DNA of 64,000 nt, from the NCBI GenBank assembly GCA_020002185.1, contig CM034543.1, positions 30,264,439 through 30,328,438 on the forward strand, written 5' to 3'. Position numbers and translations under genes: made by a program. Positions 46,005 to 57,039 of the stretch are shown one piece after another. How positions within the stretch are numbered: the stretch's first letter is position 1; each line of letters starts with the position of its first letter. Source of the DNA: Paraescarpia echinospica (lineage: Eukaryota > Annelida > Polychaeta > Sabellida > Siboglinidae). The notes beneath the pieces were generated by a model, which was not told the DNA's origin, did no database searches, and saw nothing but the letters and a program-made list of their open reading frames with translations.

Positions 46005-46512
46005 TATTACCCTAGATGGCAATGATATCACAAGAACTGTCAACATGCTTTGATGTGACAGAATGTAGGCCTACCGGTATGTCAATGTCACATATATTTA
46101 CTAGGTCACAAATCATAATACATGTAAAGAAGTGAGTGGACTATGCTAAAGAGTATCTAAATCAGTGAACAAGTTCCTCATGACTAAAAACTATTATTAG
46201 AAAAATATGGTGAAACCTTTTTACTCAACAAAAGCATATTTTTTAGTATAAAAATGAATTTTACATGAAAATTACCAGTTGTACGCTTTTGAATATGGGT
46301 TTAATAGAGTCCTTGTATCTAAAAAGATAGGAATAGATTGTTAAATTGTGATTGTAGCCCTATAATTCATCAACTTAACCTAAAAACAGATTTTTCATTT
46401 AAAAATCGTACTTCGTGACTTTTATTCACAAAAAAGTAGCCACGCAAAATGTTGACCGATTTCAAAAAAATTTACATTTCCTTTCTCCTGATACATATGG
46501 CCATCGAATAAG
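46005..46512 (-). repeat. ~500-bp dispersed repeat, copy 2 (inverted)
   Basis: Reverse-complement partner of 37920-38412; see there. Confidence 0.75.
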
Positions 46513-46574
46513 ATGGGAGCCCTCAGTATCTGGCAACATAACCGGAAAAAAGTGAGTTTCCCCCACCCCTATTT

Positions 46575-46705
46575 ATAGGAAACATCCAGCCGCATTGCGA
46601 TTGCTGCACGAAGACTATTCATACACAATTATACATCACTGTCTGTAGCCAGGTACACATTTATACTGCTGAGTGAACTAGAGCAGTGTGGAGTGAACTT
46701 GCCCA
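46575..46705 (-). mobile_element. tRNA-SINE body fragment
   Basis: acatccagccgcattgcgattgctgcacgaagactattcatacac, catcactgtctgtagccaggtac, tgagtgaactagagcagtgtggagtgaacttgccc: the middle of the SINE; both ends absent. Confidence 0.75.
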
Positions 46706-46742
46706 TTACTACATATGTATGTAACGTCAGTAGTTGAAGTGA

Positions 46743-46990
46743 GGAGCAGTGGTCAAATGGTCAGACTGCCAGACTGTCAATCAGAGGAATCAGGGTTCGA
46801 ATCCTGGTGCCAACTGATCGGTGGGTCGGTTTTGGTATTGGCCATTGTATCGAAACTTGCCTGTGTCTTTCAGAACAGACACTGTAAACCATTAGTCCAT
46901 TCTATCTGGTGTCTCTCAAGTGAGGCAAAATATCTTATGCAAGGAAATAAGAAAAACCTGACATGGACTCCCCGAGCCGGGATCTCATTC
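46743..46990 (+). mobile_element. Second tRNA-like SINE candidate
   Basis: Head: gaggagcagtggtcaaatggtcagactg with an A-box-like part and a perfect B-box, GGGTTCGAATCCTGGTGCC, about 55 bp apart, then about 180 bp of body (cgaaacttgcctgtgtcttt, cattctatctggtgtctctc). The arms do not fold into an acceptor stem, so it is not a working tRNA gene. It differs from the main SINE family. Confidence 0.55.
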
Positions 46991-46999
46991 TCTAAACTC

Positions 47000-47755
47000 T
47001 CATTCGTGCTAATATCCGAAAATGGAACCTGCCAGGTTTAATAGTATCTGGAATCTCTTGACAGATAGTCCATTTCTCTATCTATGATGTCACCATGCTC
47101 TCAGGCTCTGGCACGGGGACCGTGTGCACATACTGTGACATTACCTGTTGCAGCTGAACTGTGAAAATGACAGGCTGTAGAGCCTTCATGCACCCGCACA
47201 TGCTAACCTGCATATAAATAATTAATCTCACAGCATTATGCATTACATCTACAGGTAACAATATCTGTGTGGAAACATCACACAAGAAACAATGCCACAA
47301 ACTAGATTTATCATTCCCTTCAGCAACATCAAAGCTGGAAATGCAAATATCAGGGCGTATACATTTTTGAAACTGAATTGATAAATACATTTTATAGTCT
47401 GGGTGCATTTTTCATAGCAAAATGTTTGCCATGTGTATCATGGATATACATTCTATACCAAAACATTCAGTTTATAAGAATATATTATTTTTAAACAATG
47501 GAATCGACTAATTTATTTCTCTAAGTGTCCATTTCCAATGAGTGAAATAAAGATTTTATTACATAATAACTGCGGTGCTATTGTTAAGTAGATGTTGACA
47601 AAGGAAATTGATTCTGTGTCATTTTGTGTTGTTAATGTGAGTCATAAAAGACACCAGTAGGTAAAACACTGCACCACATCAACATTATAAACATTGTAAA
47701 AGTAACAGAATGGATACAAGATGGAACAAAAAAGAGAGGAAACGAGAGAGTGAGA
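47000..47755. other. Unassigned spacer
   Basis: No supported gene. Confidence 0.3.
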
Positions 47756-47759
47756 GGAC

Positions 47760-48490
47760 AGGGAGTCATGGGTAGAGTACACAGGTAGATGGATTGATAG
47801 GGCTGACAGGTGGATAGATGAACAGTGTGTCAGGGCAGACAGGTAGATGGATGGACAAGGTGTCAGGGCAGACAGGTGGAAGGATTGACAGGGTGACAGG
47901 GCAGACAGGTGAAAGGATGGACAGGAAGATGGACTAATAAGGTTGACAGGTGGAAGGATGGACAGGGTGACATAGTAGACAGATAGAAGGCTGGACAGTG
48001 TGACAGCGTAGACAGGTAGATGGATAAACAAGGTGAAAGGGCAGACAGGTGGAAGGATTGACAGGGTGACATGGTAGACAGGTAGAAGGATGTACAGGGT
48101 GACAGAGTAGACAGGTAGAAGGATGGACAGGGTGACATGGTAGACAGGTAGAAGGGTGGACAGGGAGACAGAGTAGACAGGTAGAAGGATGGACAGGGTG
48201 ACATGGTAGACAGGTAGAAGGGTGGACAGGGTAACAGAGTAGACAGGTGGAAGGATGGACAGGTTGACATGGTAGACAGGTAGAAGGGCGGACAGGGTGA
48301 CAGGGCAGAAGGTAGAAGGATGGACAGGGTGACAGAGTAGACAGATAAAAGGATGGATAGGGTGACAGAGTAGACAGATAGAAGGATGGACAGGGTGACA
48401 GAGAAGACAGGAAGACGGATGAACAGGGTGACAGGGCAGACAGGTACCCTGTAGAAGGATGGACAGGGTGACAGGATGGACAAACAGGAG
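47760..48490. repeat. 33-bp minisatellite, ~22 copies
   Basis: Unit gtagacaggtagaaggatg + gacagggtgacatg, 33 bp, with variants (gggcagacag, gatagatgaac). The + strand is polypurine-rich. Because 33 is a multiple of three, all minus frames stay open for up to 293 codons (CLPCHPVHPST-type repeats). I take these as a period artefact. Confidence 0.9.
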
Positions 48491-48879
48491 TAGATACAGA
48501 CAGGTACACAGACCCGCAGACACAAAGAGACATCGATAGGTAGAACTACACTACAATGCAGACAGATGAGAATGACCAAAACACAATGATCAGAATAAAT
48601 AAGAACGATCAATTAAGTAAGAGGGGGGATAGAGAGCAAGCCGAAGAGAGAGACAGCCATAGCTGTGACTCAGTTAACACCAATTAATTTCTCACCGATT
48701 CATTTAAGCAGCACTGCTCGACTGCAACTCTTACAAATCAATACCATGAATATGGTATCAGAGCCAACAATTATTACGCAGTGTGCTAGACTCGGCAATG
48801 ATGCTATTAATTTGGCTTGTACGAACCTGGTTCTCAATCATTTTATTATATATACCCGTACATGTAGTAGTTAATTGTT

Positions 48880-49010
48880 TGGGTGTGCGTGGGTGCGTGC
48901 ATGTCCGTGTCGGAACATACACACATGCAAACACACATTGACACACAAACACACTATATACTCGCATCAAAACATGCACACACGCATACACACATATATA
49001 TTTATGTATT
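48880..49010. repeat. CA-rich / TATA microsatellite
   Basis: Degenerate (CA)n with acacac, gcacac and a terminal acacatatatatt. Confidence 0.75.
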
Positions 49011-49014
49011 TATA

Positions 49015-49750
49015 TCACTGGCTAGGGAATGCACTCTAGACCCGAGAAATTAAACAAGGCCAGGAGCACAGTTGTGGTATATATCGACCTTGGGCCAACT
49101 TACCGCAGGTTCGCTCCCTGTTGGAAAATGACCTGCCTTACAAATTCATTCAAATAATTAGAATTTTGTTTTGTATTGCAGTGTGGTGCAGCAGATCACC
49201 ATTAACACTTGAAGATGAAAAGCCAAAAGCCTAGGGTGTTGCACAACAATACTCTCAAAATGTCAGCTAGGTGCATGAAATTTAACTACAATTATGCTAG
49301 GGTATACAGTACTATACATGCATGCGGGCATAAGTGTGTCTTAGCATTTTCCTCCTAGACGGTTTGCATATCTGTTGACAAACTTTCAAGGGTTCATGCG
49401 TAACCCCTTGGAAGAGAAGTATTGTTGTCATTCTTCGGAAATTCACCATTGGTTAAGGGTTTTTACCAGTTTTAGGGTTTGCACAGTTAGATGTTAAATC
49501 TATTTGCTTCGGGCAAATGAAAGCTATGTCATCACTCAGTCGCCTGTATGCATCTCAATTGTGTTCTGTCCTGCCTAGCATTTTTAAAATGCACGAATCA
49601 TTATTCTGACACTAGTAGTTTTGGATAAATCTGACAATGAAAATGTTTGTGAAAAACTGCAGCAAAAATAAGCAACCCTTTCTAGCCTGGACAGTGGAAG
49701 TCTTTTCCAGATCCATTCTACAGAAATGCATCAATTTATCTGCAATAAAA
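49015..49750. other. Unassigned spacer
   Basis: No supported gene. Confidence 0.3.
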
Positions 49751-49754
49751 GTAA

Positions 49755-50088
49755 AAAGTAAAGGTAAGTTCTTATATAGCGCAGTATCCAGTCTCAGAAC
49801 TGCTCAAAGTGCTTTACCCTTTACTCCCTGGTAGACCTGTTCAATTGTACATCATATCGACTTCTCTGGGAAGCATTCAGCCACACTGTAATTAATGCAC
49901 AAAGACTATTCGTACACAAATATCCACCACTGTCTACTGCCAGGTACTCATTCATACAGCTGAGTGAACTGAAGCAATGTAGAGTAAACGAACTTGCCCA
50001 AGGTTTGACACCGCCACACAGGGTTCGAACCCAAGTTCTTTCAGTCGAGAGTCCAAAGCTCTTACCACTGCGCTACTGCGCTCAACAA
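49755..50088 (-). mobile_element. tRNA-SINE family copy, full length
   Basis: Best minus-strand copy. Head on the minus strand: GAGCGCAGTAGCGCAGTGGT with A-box TAGCGCAGTGGTAAGAGC and B-box GGGTTCGAACCC, matching a Pol III type 2 promoter. The body follows (ttcactcagctgtatgaatg, cagtggtggatatttgtgta, gaatgcttcccagagaag, tgccagggagtaaa, in family consensus) and the tail is tatataagaacttaccttta. About 330 bp. It sits directly against the 5' edge of a CR1 fragment. Confidence 0.9.
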
Positions 50089-50090
50089 CT

Positions 50091-50440
50091 GATTGGTTCC
50101 AATCTAAACGCTTATTAGAATGCGGGTTGACAACATTAGAGACTAGGAGACTGAGAGGAGACCAAGTAGAAGTTTTTAAAAATATTAAAGTTATTGATAG
50201 AAATATTTTCTTCAAACTCTCATGGGACAATAAATGACTGGAACAAATTATCTGGTGACTGTGTTAATGCTAGCAATGTGAATTTGTTCAAAAATAAAAT
50301 TGACAGCTATCTGAGGAGGGCGGGCTGTATGTAGTTGGTAAATTGTTGGACTCTTGATAAGCCAAGGGATTCCTTGTCTGCATGCCGTCTGGAGCTTATA
50401 GCTTTGGATGGCAATCATGTTAAATCTTGTTAAATCTAAG
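50091..50440 (+). mobile_element. CR1-like LINE 3' end
   Basis: LLECGLTTLETRRLRGDQVE VFKNIKVIDRNIFFKL, then in shifted frames N..LVTVLM..M.ICSKIKL, ending in the family 3' tail ttggatggcaatcatgttaaatcttgttaaatc. The last word attests a short 3' direct repeat (TGTTAAATCT twice). Confidence 0.9.
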
Positions 50441-50444
50441 CTAG

Positions 50445-51635
50445 CGGCACTGCTACTGGGCAACAGTGACAGAGAGCATCATGAGAAGGACCCATTTATA
50501 AGCGAATTGTCTTGCCTCAGGATATACATGTGTCAACATGGGACACTGCCAGGCACTAACAGTACAGTCTTTGATGTCCTGCACTCAAGGAGATGGTCTT
50601 TAGGATGGTGAAGACATAGACGTCAATAAGCAGACACTGATGGCGATTAGTTCAGTCAGCTAGTTTTACACGAACGTTTGACGTGATTGCGTGCTGCAAT
50701 TTGACATCCAATGCCTGTAAATGTTCTATTTCCTTACAATTAGGCGGCCCGATTAGAGTCGGATCAACTATAATTCCATCTGCATAGCAACAAAATAAGA
50801 TTTACATGCACGCAGCTAATTTGCGCTAAATGTGTGGTGGGTGACTTGCTCAGGTAACCCATAACTATTATCAAAAATAGATGAGCAAGTGAACAAATGT
50901 ACAAAACAAAACACGTCCCAAAATACTCAATTCAATGGTTGTTTGCACACGAATGGCCTGTTGATCCTGGTGATCTTAGTATTGTTCAAAAGCTTACACT
51001 TTCTTTTATTCTAGCAGAAAAATGGTTTCCTGATAATCATTCCTGAAACACCCTGTGCAATTGTGTAATGTGCAGTCTTTTATTGTGATTGATTAGTCGA
51101 ATGAAAGCAGGAACTGGTCAACAGTTAATAAACACCATATGTATGTTAATTCAGTAAACACCTATTATTATTCGGACATTGCATAGAGCAGCAAACTAGA
51201 AAATCCATTTGTACCAATGATTACGCAAATCTAATAGATTAACTTCACTTATCTTTCCACCAATATTACAATATTCATTTTGTGTAATAACAATATTAAC
51301 ATAACTGATTCTCCAGAATTTTCCTTACACAGCCCTGATAGCAATTGTACATATGGAAAATATTAAAAATTCACTGAAGTCACACATTGTTAGAAGCTAG
51401 ATTCTAATAATTATCAACTTGGTCAATAGATGGACATTTTATTTCCCATTAAATTGTATTATTAGTAAATTACGCATTACAGCACTCCAGTTCGATATAG
51501 CATTGATGGACATGTCCACAGATTGGCCTTCAAGTAAGAGGAAGATGGCATTTATGAATCCATAAACAATGTTGCTATTGTTAATGATTGTCATGTTAGA
51601 TTAATAGTAATACATTTTCAAAACAAAACTGAAAA
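50445..51635. other. Unassigned spacer
   Basis: No supported gene. Confidence 0.3.
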
Positions 51636-51715
51636 TACTTGACATATTTACCTCTCAAGAAACTTGTATTTTTTTATATGTATATTTCGACCACTTTGCG
51701 TCGTCGTCATCAGCA

Positions 51716-53587
51716 CAGTGTTTCCCCTGGTATATAACAAGTGAGGCGGGCCGCCTCGCCGGTTTTCTACACCGCCTCGCCCAAAATTTGCCAAAATTGC
51801 CGCCTCATAGCTATTTTGTACGCCCATTTGTTTTCGTTCTTTCGCGATATATTCAGCGCCGGCGAGCGGCGCGAAATGACACCACAAAGTCACTTATATT
51901 CCTGCAATATCGCAGATTTGTGGCAACATCGTTTAGTCATCTTAACGATAACGTCGCTCAGAGCAGTTAGGATTTAACTCCATTGGACAACGTGAAAGAT
52001 ATCGCTTGTCAGTTGTCCAATCACGGAATATTCCTGCGGTATCCCCAGTGTCTCCAATGGTGACACCTCGCAGAGTTTCGACATACTAGAAATTCTTGAC
52101 AATCATGTAAAATGGCGCCCAAACGGTAACTTGCGTTTTGGTTTATTACGGTTGTGGGAGTGAAAACCGTGCAGGCTGATGGCACTACGTCACTAGTCGG
52201 CACTTGTGTCGAATCCGGACTCTTTTGAAGCCCAAATAAAAACCGTGCATCCTATTCACTAATCGGCACTTGTATCGAATCTGGATCCTGTTGAAGCTCA
52301 AATAGCGACCCAGTTTGCGCTAGTCTGTTACCGCACAACGCACGTAAAATGAGAGCTATTATGCTAAAGCAGCGTATATTGATACAAACCGGGGCGCTAT
52401 TTACGCCTCAAATGGGCGTAAGACGCAATATTCTTAAAGGTAAATATGCCTAGGATAATGTTGAATGATGGAACTATGATAATGTTGAATGATGGCACTA
52501 TCTCACTGAGGTATCAAAGTTAAACAAAACTGAAGTTATAACGGCAAAATCAATTCAAGGTGGGTCCGGATTCAACGCAAATGCCCACAGACACAGTGTC
52601 AGTGACAAGTCTATTCAACTAATGTTCTACGCCGTTTTTTGAAAGCAAAATAAGGAATGTGATTCGTAATATATCTTTTTGCTAAATATATAATACATAT
52701 TCCGACAAAATTGTGCAAATAAACGTTTGGGAAAGTTGATTTGAGTGAAATATTTACTTATAAACCACTGAAGTTCACATCTCATAAAAGACGCCTACTG
52801 CCCAAAACCGTGTATACTAATGGGTTATCAATAACTTGGGTTAGACAATGATGTTTGCACAGAAATTGGATATATTAAACAACTTATCCTATTTTATAAA
52901 AAAGGACAGAATTTGAGAAACAGTCTTACGATTAATAGAAACATACTTTTGTGGCATTCCAGAAATGACTGTTTAATTAATTGCATAGCATGCTAGCAGC
53001 AAATAATATATAATCTTTGGAACATAAACCGCCAATTTACCATAATATTATGATATTATAATCATTTAAAGGTGATGATGAAAGAGTCTTCAGATGATAT
53101 CCCTGGATGCTTCCCAGAGAAGTCAAGATGGTGTTCGACTGAATAGGTCTGCCAGGGAGTAAAGTGTAAAGCGTTTTCAGCAGTCCTGCGCTTTATAAGA
53201 ACTTACCTTTTTATTTTTTTACTGACTGTCACGTAACAAGGCGAAGGGTTAGTGCAAGAAAAACATAACCACAACCAAGTACCAGTGGTCAAGTGGAAAC
53301 CACACCTCTACTGAGTACCAGTGGCAAAATGGAAACCTCAACACTATGAAACAATCATGATTACTGACTTTTATCAATCATGATTACTACTTTACAAGTA
53401 GTGTCTTGTTGTTTTATATCTTCCCCTCTATATTCAAGAGTAAAGGTTAAAACATACCTCAGAATGCACCATTTTAAAGATAGTTTAAAAAAATCTCCAG
53501 GACCCCCCTAGCAATGCTTCGTGCCTGCGGCGCTCGCGTACCCCATCCCTGCCACCTCACCCATCATTTTACCCAGGGGAAACACTG
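51716..53587. mobile_element. CAGTGTTTCCCC element inserted in the MITE
   Basis: Ends CAGTGTTTCCCCTGG (51716-51730) and CCAGGGGAAACACTG (53573-53587) are perfect 15-bp inverted repeats. TCAGCA directly flanks both sides (51710-51715, 53588-53593). The end sequence resembles hAT termini, although hAT normally makes 8-bp duplications. A GC-rich inverted block (gaggcgggccgcctcgcc) lies just inside the left end. Interior frames are short; no transposase is seen. Confidence 0.8.
53088..53212 (+). mobile_element. tRNA-SINE 3' part inside the CAGTG element
   Basis: Body and tail only: ggatgcttcccagagaagtc, ctgccagggagtaaagtgtaaag, gcagtcctgcgctttataagaacttaccttttt. It lies within the CAGTG element, so it came after that element or travels with it. 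Confidence 0.8.
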
Positions 53588-53785
53588 TCAGCAGAATGAT
53601 TTTACGGGTGTGTCACATGACCGCAAGTTTCTTGAGAGGTAAATATGTCAAATAATAAGAACCAAAAAAACAAGAGCATCAATCCATTCAAGGAAATTGA
53701 AAGTGTTTAAGAAGTGAGAACATTGTTTTGTGTGGCCCTGTTGATACCCTAATCAAATACATGAACAGCTAGATGGACATTTGTG

Positions 53786-54120
53786 GAGCACTGTAGCACA
53801 GCGGTAAGACCTCCGGACTAACTCGGAATCTAACTCGACTGAGAAAACGTGTGTTCGAATCCTGTGCGGCGGTGTTGAACCTTGGGCTAGTTCGTTTACT
53901 CTACATTGCTTCTGTTCACTCAGCTGTATGAATGAGTACCTGGCTATGGACAGTGGTGGATATTTGTGTACGAACAGTCTTCGCGCATTAATTGCAGCAT
54001 GGCTGAATGCTTCCCAGAGAAGTCGAGATTGAACAGGTCTGCCAGGGAATAAAGTGTAAAGCGCTTTGAGCAGTCCTGAGGACTGGATACTGCGCTATAT
54101 AAGAACTTACCTTTACTTTA
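53786..54120 (+). mobile_element. tRNA-SINE family copy, full length
   Basis: Head: ggagcactgtagcacagcgg with A-box tagcacagcggtaaga and B-box gttcgaatcc about 65 bp apart. Then cttgggctagttcgtttact, cagctgtatgaatgagtacctggctatggacagtgg, gaatgcttcccagagaagtcgag, ctgccagggaataaagtg, gactggatactgcgc and tail tatataagaacttaccttta. This is the best + strand reference for the family. Confidence 0.9.
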
Positions 54121-54124
54121 CATA

Positions 54125-54640
54125 ATCCAGGAAAATGCACATAACCATTGCGTCAGTATGAAAGTATCTTTGGTCATTGGTACATTGATGATGTGATGTG
54201 ACTTGCATAATGATACTGGGATTAATAGTTCAACATGACTAATTAATTACGATTTATAGGTTTTCTAGCCTTTGAAGTGTCTCGGGCCAAAATTCGGTCC
54301 AATCACACCTGCCTTTGTTGTAACAATTATAATTTCCTTCACACGCAACTAACATGTGAACAATTGGTATCTATGGATAGCTGACAGACATTTCGAGATG
54401 GTGTATATTTATTCATGAGCAGATTAAATGACAGCTATTCACAATCTAACTTACAAAACACGTGACGCCCACATTTTGGTGATTTACTTATCCACTTCGA
54501 AAGTTTACTTCAGATTATCTCAAGTTTCTGCGTCAATATTTTGACAAAATGCCTGACAGACTTATAAATAGGATATTTCCATTCTGTTTACAATGACCAC
54601 CTGTGCATAATGATCAACTCACCAGTCTAAATACTGTTTG
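54125..54640. other. Unassigned spacer
   Basis: No supported gene. Confidence 0.3.
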
Positions 54641-55728
54641 ATACACACCATAATGACCGTACGTATGGGACCCTTAAAATAATTAAATTATCAGCAGTCC
54701 CAAAACATAGGGTGCACAAAAATAATTCTCAGATTCACTGTCCCAAAACTTAGTTAACTTGGCTTTGTAACTTCACCATGGTAACCTAGTCTATTTCCCT
54801 GCTACTAACTATTTTTGAGTGGCTGAATGGCTTTATATTAGTGCTGGTTCGATACCAGAATTCTTCGATATCGATCGATACCAGAATTTTGTTCGATACA
54901 CGATACTCGATACTTACGTTGTCTAAGTGTAATTCATATACAGTCTAGATCCCAATAGAAACACTATCCATCTAGTCTAATGGCAGAGAAGCACAAACAG
55001 TTTTTCATTAGGAAAATATGTATAAAAATAGATTTTTCATGAATGAATGCATGCTAGACATAACTGATGGCAATACTGTTGCTAGCGCCACCTTGCAGAT
55101 GCTCGATAGGTCATTCATAGCTGGAACATGTTGCATTCTTGTCATGTGTCGATGTTGCGTCAGTTAGGTAGATGTGCTGAATATGTGTCTGAAAAGTGTT
55201 GCCTGGTGCCACTTTTAAGAAACAAGTAGTCATGCACCCAAGTCTTAGCATACGCTCCGAGTGTCTGTTGGGAACTATACGGTACACCTATTCAATTTTC
55301 AACTTAACCATCGATACATACTAATTGATATAGTTATGCAAACAATGATTAATATGCAATTTTCATTTTATTTCAATAAACAAATAACAGTTGTAATTGT
55401 TGTCTAATTGGTTACTGTTATAAAAGTAATTTAACATTAAAACAATAGACAATTGCAATAAAATACCTAGTAATAATAAATAAATAAAATTGCTTTGAAT
55501 TATTTGAAATTAATAACTGTACTTCACCCCAGCTGTTTGCAAATAGCAGCTAAATTCCAAGTCGCGTGTCTCCTTAAGTTACTGTCAGCAAGTACAGTTG
55601 AACAATAACATGCAAATAACATAATGTTAATGCAATTGTTCTCAGTAACTGTGTTACTCTAAGGGTCATTCTGTACTCAATTAAATAGTCTCATATAAGT
55701 GAACATCAGTATTCTGCAACATCAGTGC

Positions 55729-56253
55729 CTACTCACAGATTTTTATTTTATTGCAAATGAAATTGACAACAGTCCTTGTCAATTTTTGGTGATAAGTTGA
55801 CTTTGCGTCATACATGTTTGCGGATGCGAACATGTCGGAAACAGTTCGGTTTCTGCCTCTGCCTCTGGTGAAACTGCTAGGTTTTTGCCTACTAGGGCCA
55901 GTGGCAGTAGAGGCTGTAGGCGTGTCATCATCACCACTCACAGTTACATCGCGTACCTCACTTCTTGACGCTGTCGCCGCAGTAGACTCGGCCACCGATG
56001 GTGATTCACTTTGACTGTAATTAGATGTCCATTGCTTGGTCACCGTCGAAGATGGAACACGTCGCTCTCGTTGACCACGACTTTCCATCATCATGTTTTG
56101 ATAATCTCTTGGATGATGGACATTGACATGTTTCGTTAAATTCGACGTATTTCCCCCACTAGCTTGGGGGAAGCGTTTATTGCATAGTATACACTCTACC
56201 ATGTTTCCGTCTTTGTTAAAAAACTGCCAAATTGGCGATGCGCGTTTTGACAT
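55729..56253 (-). CDS. BED zinc finger protein without transposase core
   Basis: First ATG at 56253 gives MSKRASPIWQFFNKDGNMVE, a typical hAT BED start. The finger is W-x-F...C-x2-C-x17-H-x3-H (CILCNKRF ... NLTKHVNVHH) in residues 6-47 of the ATG form. A Ser/Thr/Asp-rich linker (ESPSVAESTAATASRSEV) and a basic RGRGRNRTVSDMF patch follow, then KLTRTVVNFIC, where the conserved start of the hAT core would begin, but the frame ends at NKIKICE. The N-terminal DNA-binding part is intact and the RNase-H core and dimerisation domain are gone. It could in principle bind the element's own ends. Confidence 0.8.
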   Translation of the reverse strand: MSKRASPIWQFFNKDGNMVECILCNKRFPQASGGNTSNLTKHVNVHHPRDYQNMMMESRGQRERRVPSSTVTKQWTSNYSQSESPSVAESTAATASRSEVRDVTVSGDDDTPTASTATGPSRQKPSSFTRGRGRNRTVSDMFASANMYDAKSTYHQKLTRTVVNFICNKIKICE

Positions 56254-56824
56254 TTTGTCGTTCGTCGTGGTTGAGCGAGTACGGCAAATGGTGGCGCCAC
56301 CAAACAGCAAAACATAGCGCCACCAAACTCAACCTGGGTAAACAAGGCTAGTGTGTCGCGCTTGAATAATTATTTATATTATTATTAAACTAGATTCATG
56401 AATACTAATCCGTGCAATAAACACTCAATACAATTACTAGGATGTTGTGTGTTTTTGGCACGCGGTAGAGTGCGAGGCAAACAGCAGTGCCACCTAACGT
56501 CGATTAACGAGGCTTGGAGTTGAATAATCGAGGCTAAGGCTAAGCTAAGCCTAAGTCTAAGATCGCACTTAAATAAATATTTAGATACAAACTTTTTTAA
56601 GCTGACTCCACAAAAAACGCTTTCTAAAACCACTCAGATGTTGTTATTATGTTTTTAAAGAACCATGCGTAAGCGGCCTAACACTTACAACATAGTAAAC
56701 CCTGTCAAGTTAGGAATTAAGCGAAGCCCATAGCGGTGTAGCCGTAGTTCCCGTACATCCGGTCGTAACTTCGTAAACGATGTTACGTCTTCGCATCAAC
56801 ATCGAATGGACTTGATATCGACGA

Positions 56825-56930
56825 AGTATCGAAGGTATCAAAATATCGAAGGTATCGAAGGTATCGAAATATCGAAGGTATCGAAATATCGAAGGTATCG
56901 AAATATCGAAGGTATCGAAACGTGGCTGTT
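56825..56930. repeat. 17-bp tandem repeat in hAT subterminal region
   Basis: Unit atatcgaaggtatcgaa repeated about six times with one shortened unit. It matches the terminal TATCGA words and is a plausible multimeric binding site for the BED finger. Confidence 0.85.
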
Positions 56931-57039
56931 CGATACCAATTGTATCGAAGTATCGCGATACCATGAAGAATCGGTATCAAACTTTCACAAGTATCGCGAT
57001 ACTTCGATATATCGAATATCGAACCAGCACTACTTTATA

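Larger units (their letters stand above)
51639..53651. mobile_element. Small MITE with 28-bp perfect TIRs, split by an insertion
   Basis: TTGACATATTTACCTCTC... at 51639-51666 is the exact 28-bp reverse complement of 53624-53651. Without the 1.87-kb inner element this would be a MITE of about 135 bp. Flanking TA-like words (left aaaaTAc, right aTAaTAag) hint at a TA target duplication. Confidence 0.8.
54839..57032. mobile_element. hAT element with perfect 8-bp target duplication
   Basis: Ends TAGTGCTGGTTCGATA and TATCGAACCAGCACTA are inverted repeats. CTTTATAT occurs immediately outside both ends (54831-54838 and 57033-57040), a textbook 8-bp hAT duplication. Subterminal regions are full of TATCGA/TCGATA words, including a 17-bp tandem at 56825-56930. 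Length 2,194 bp. The only gene left is the BED-finger frame on the minus strand. The perfect duplication implies a recent insertion. Confidence 0.95.

Noticed and set aside
46743..46815. Functional tRNA gene
   Set aside because: A perfect B-box is present, but the ends cannot form an acceptor stem and the anticodon arm is not recognisable; called as a SINE head.
47642..48612. Up to 293-codon Cys/Pro/His-rich repeat proteins on the minus strand
   Set aside because: Three overlapping frames are open across a 33-bp minisatellite; none has a distinct start or non-repeat domain.
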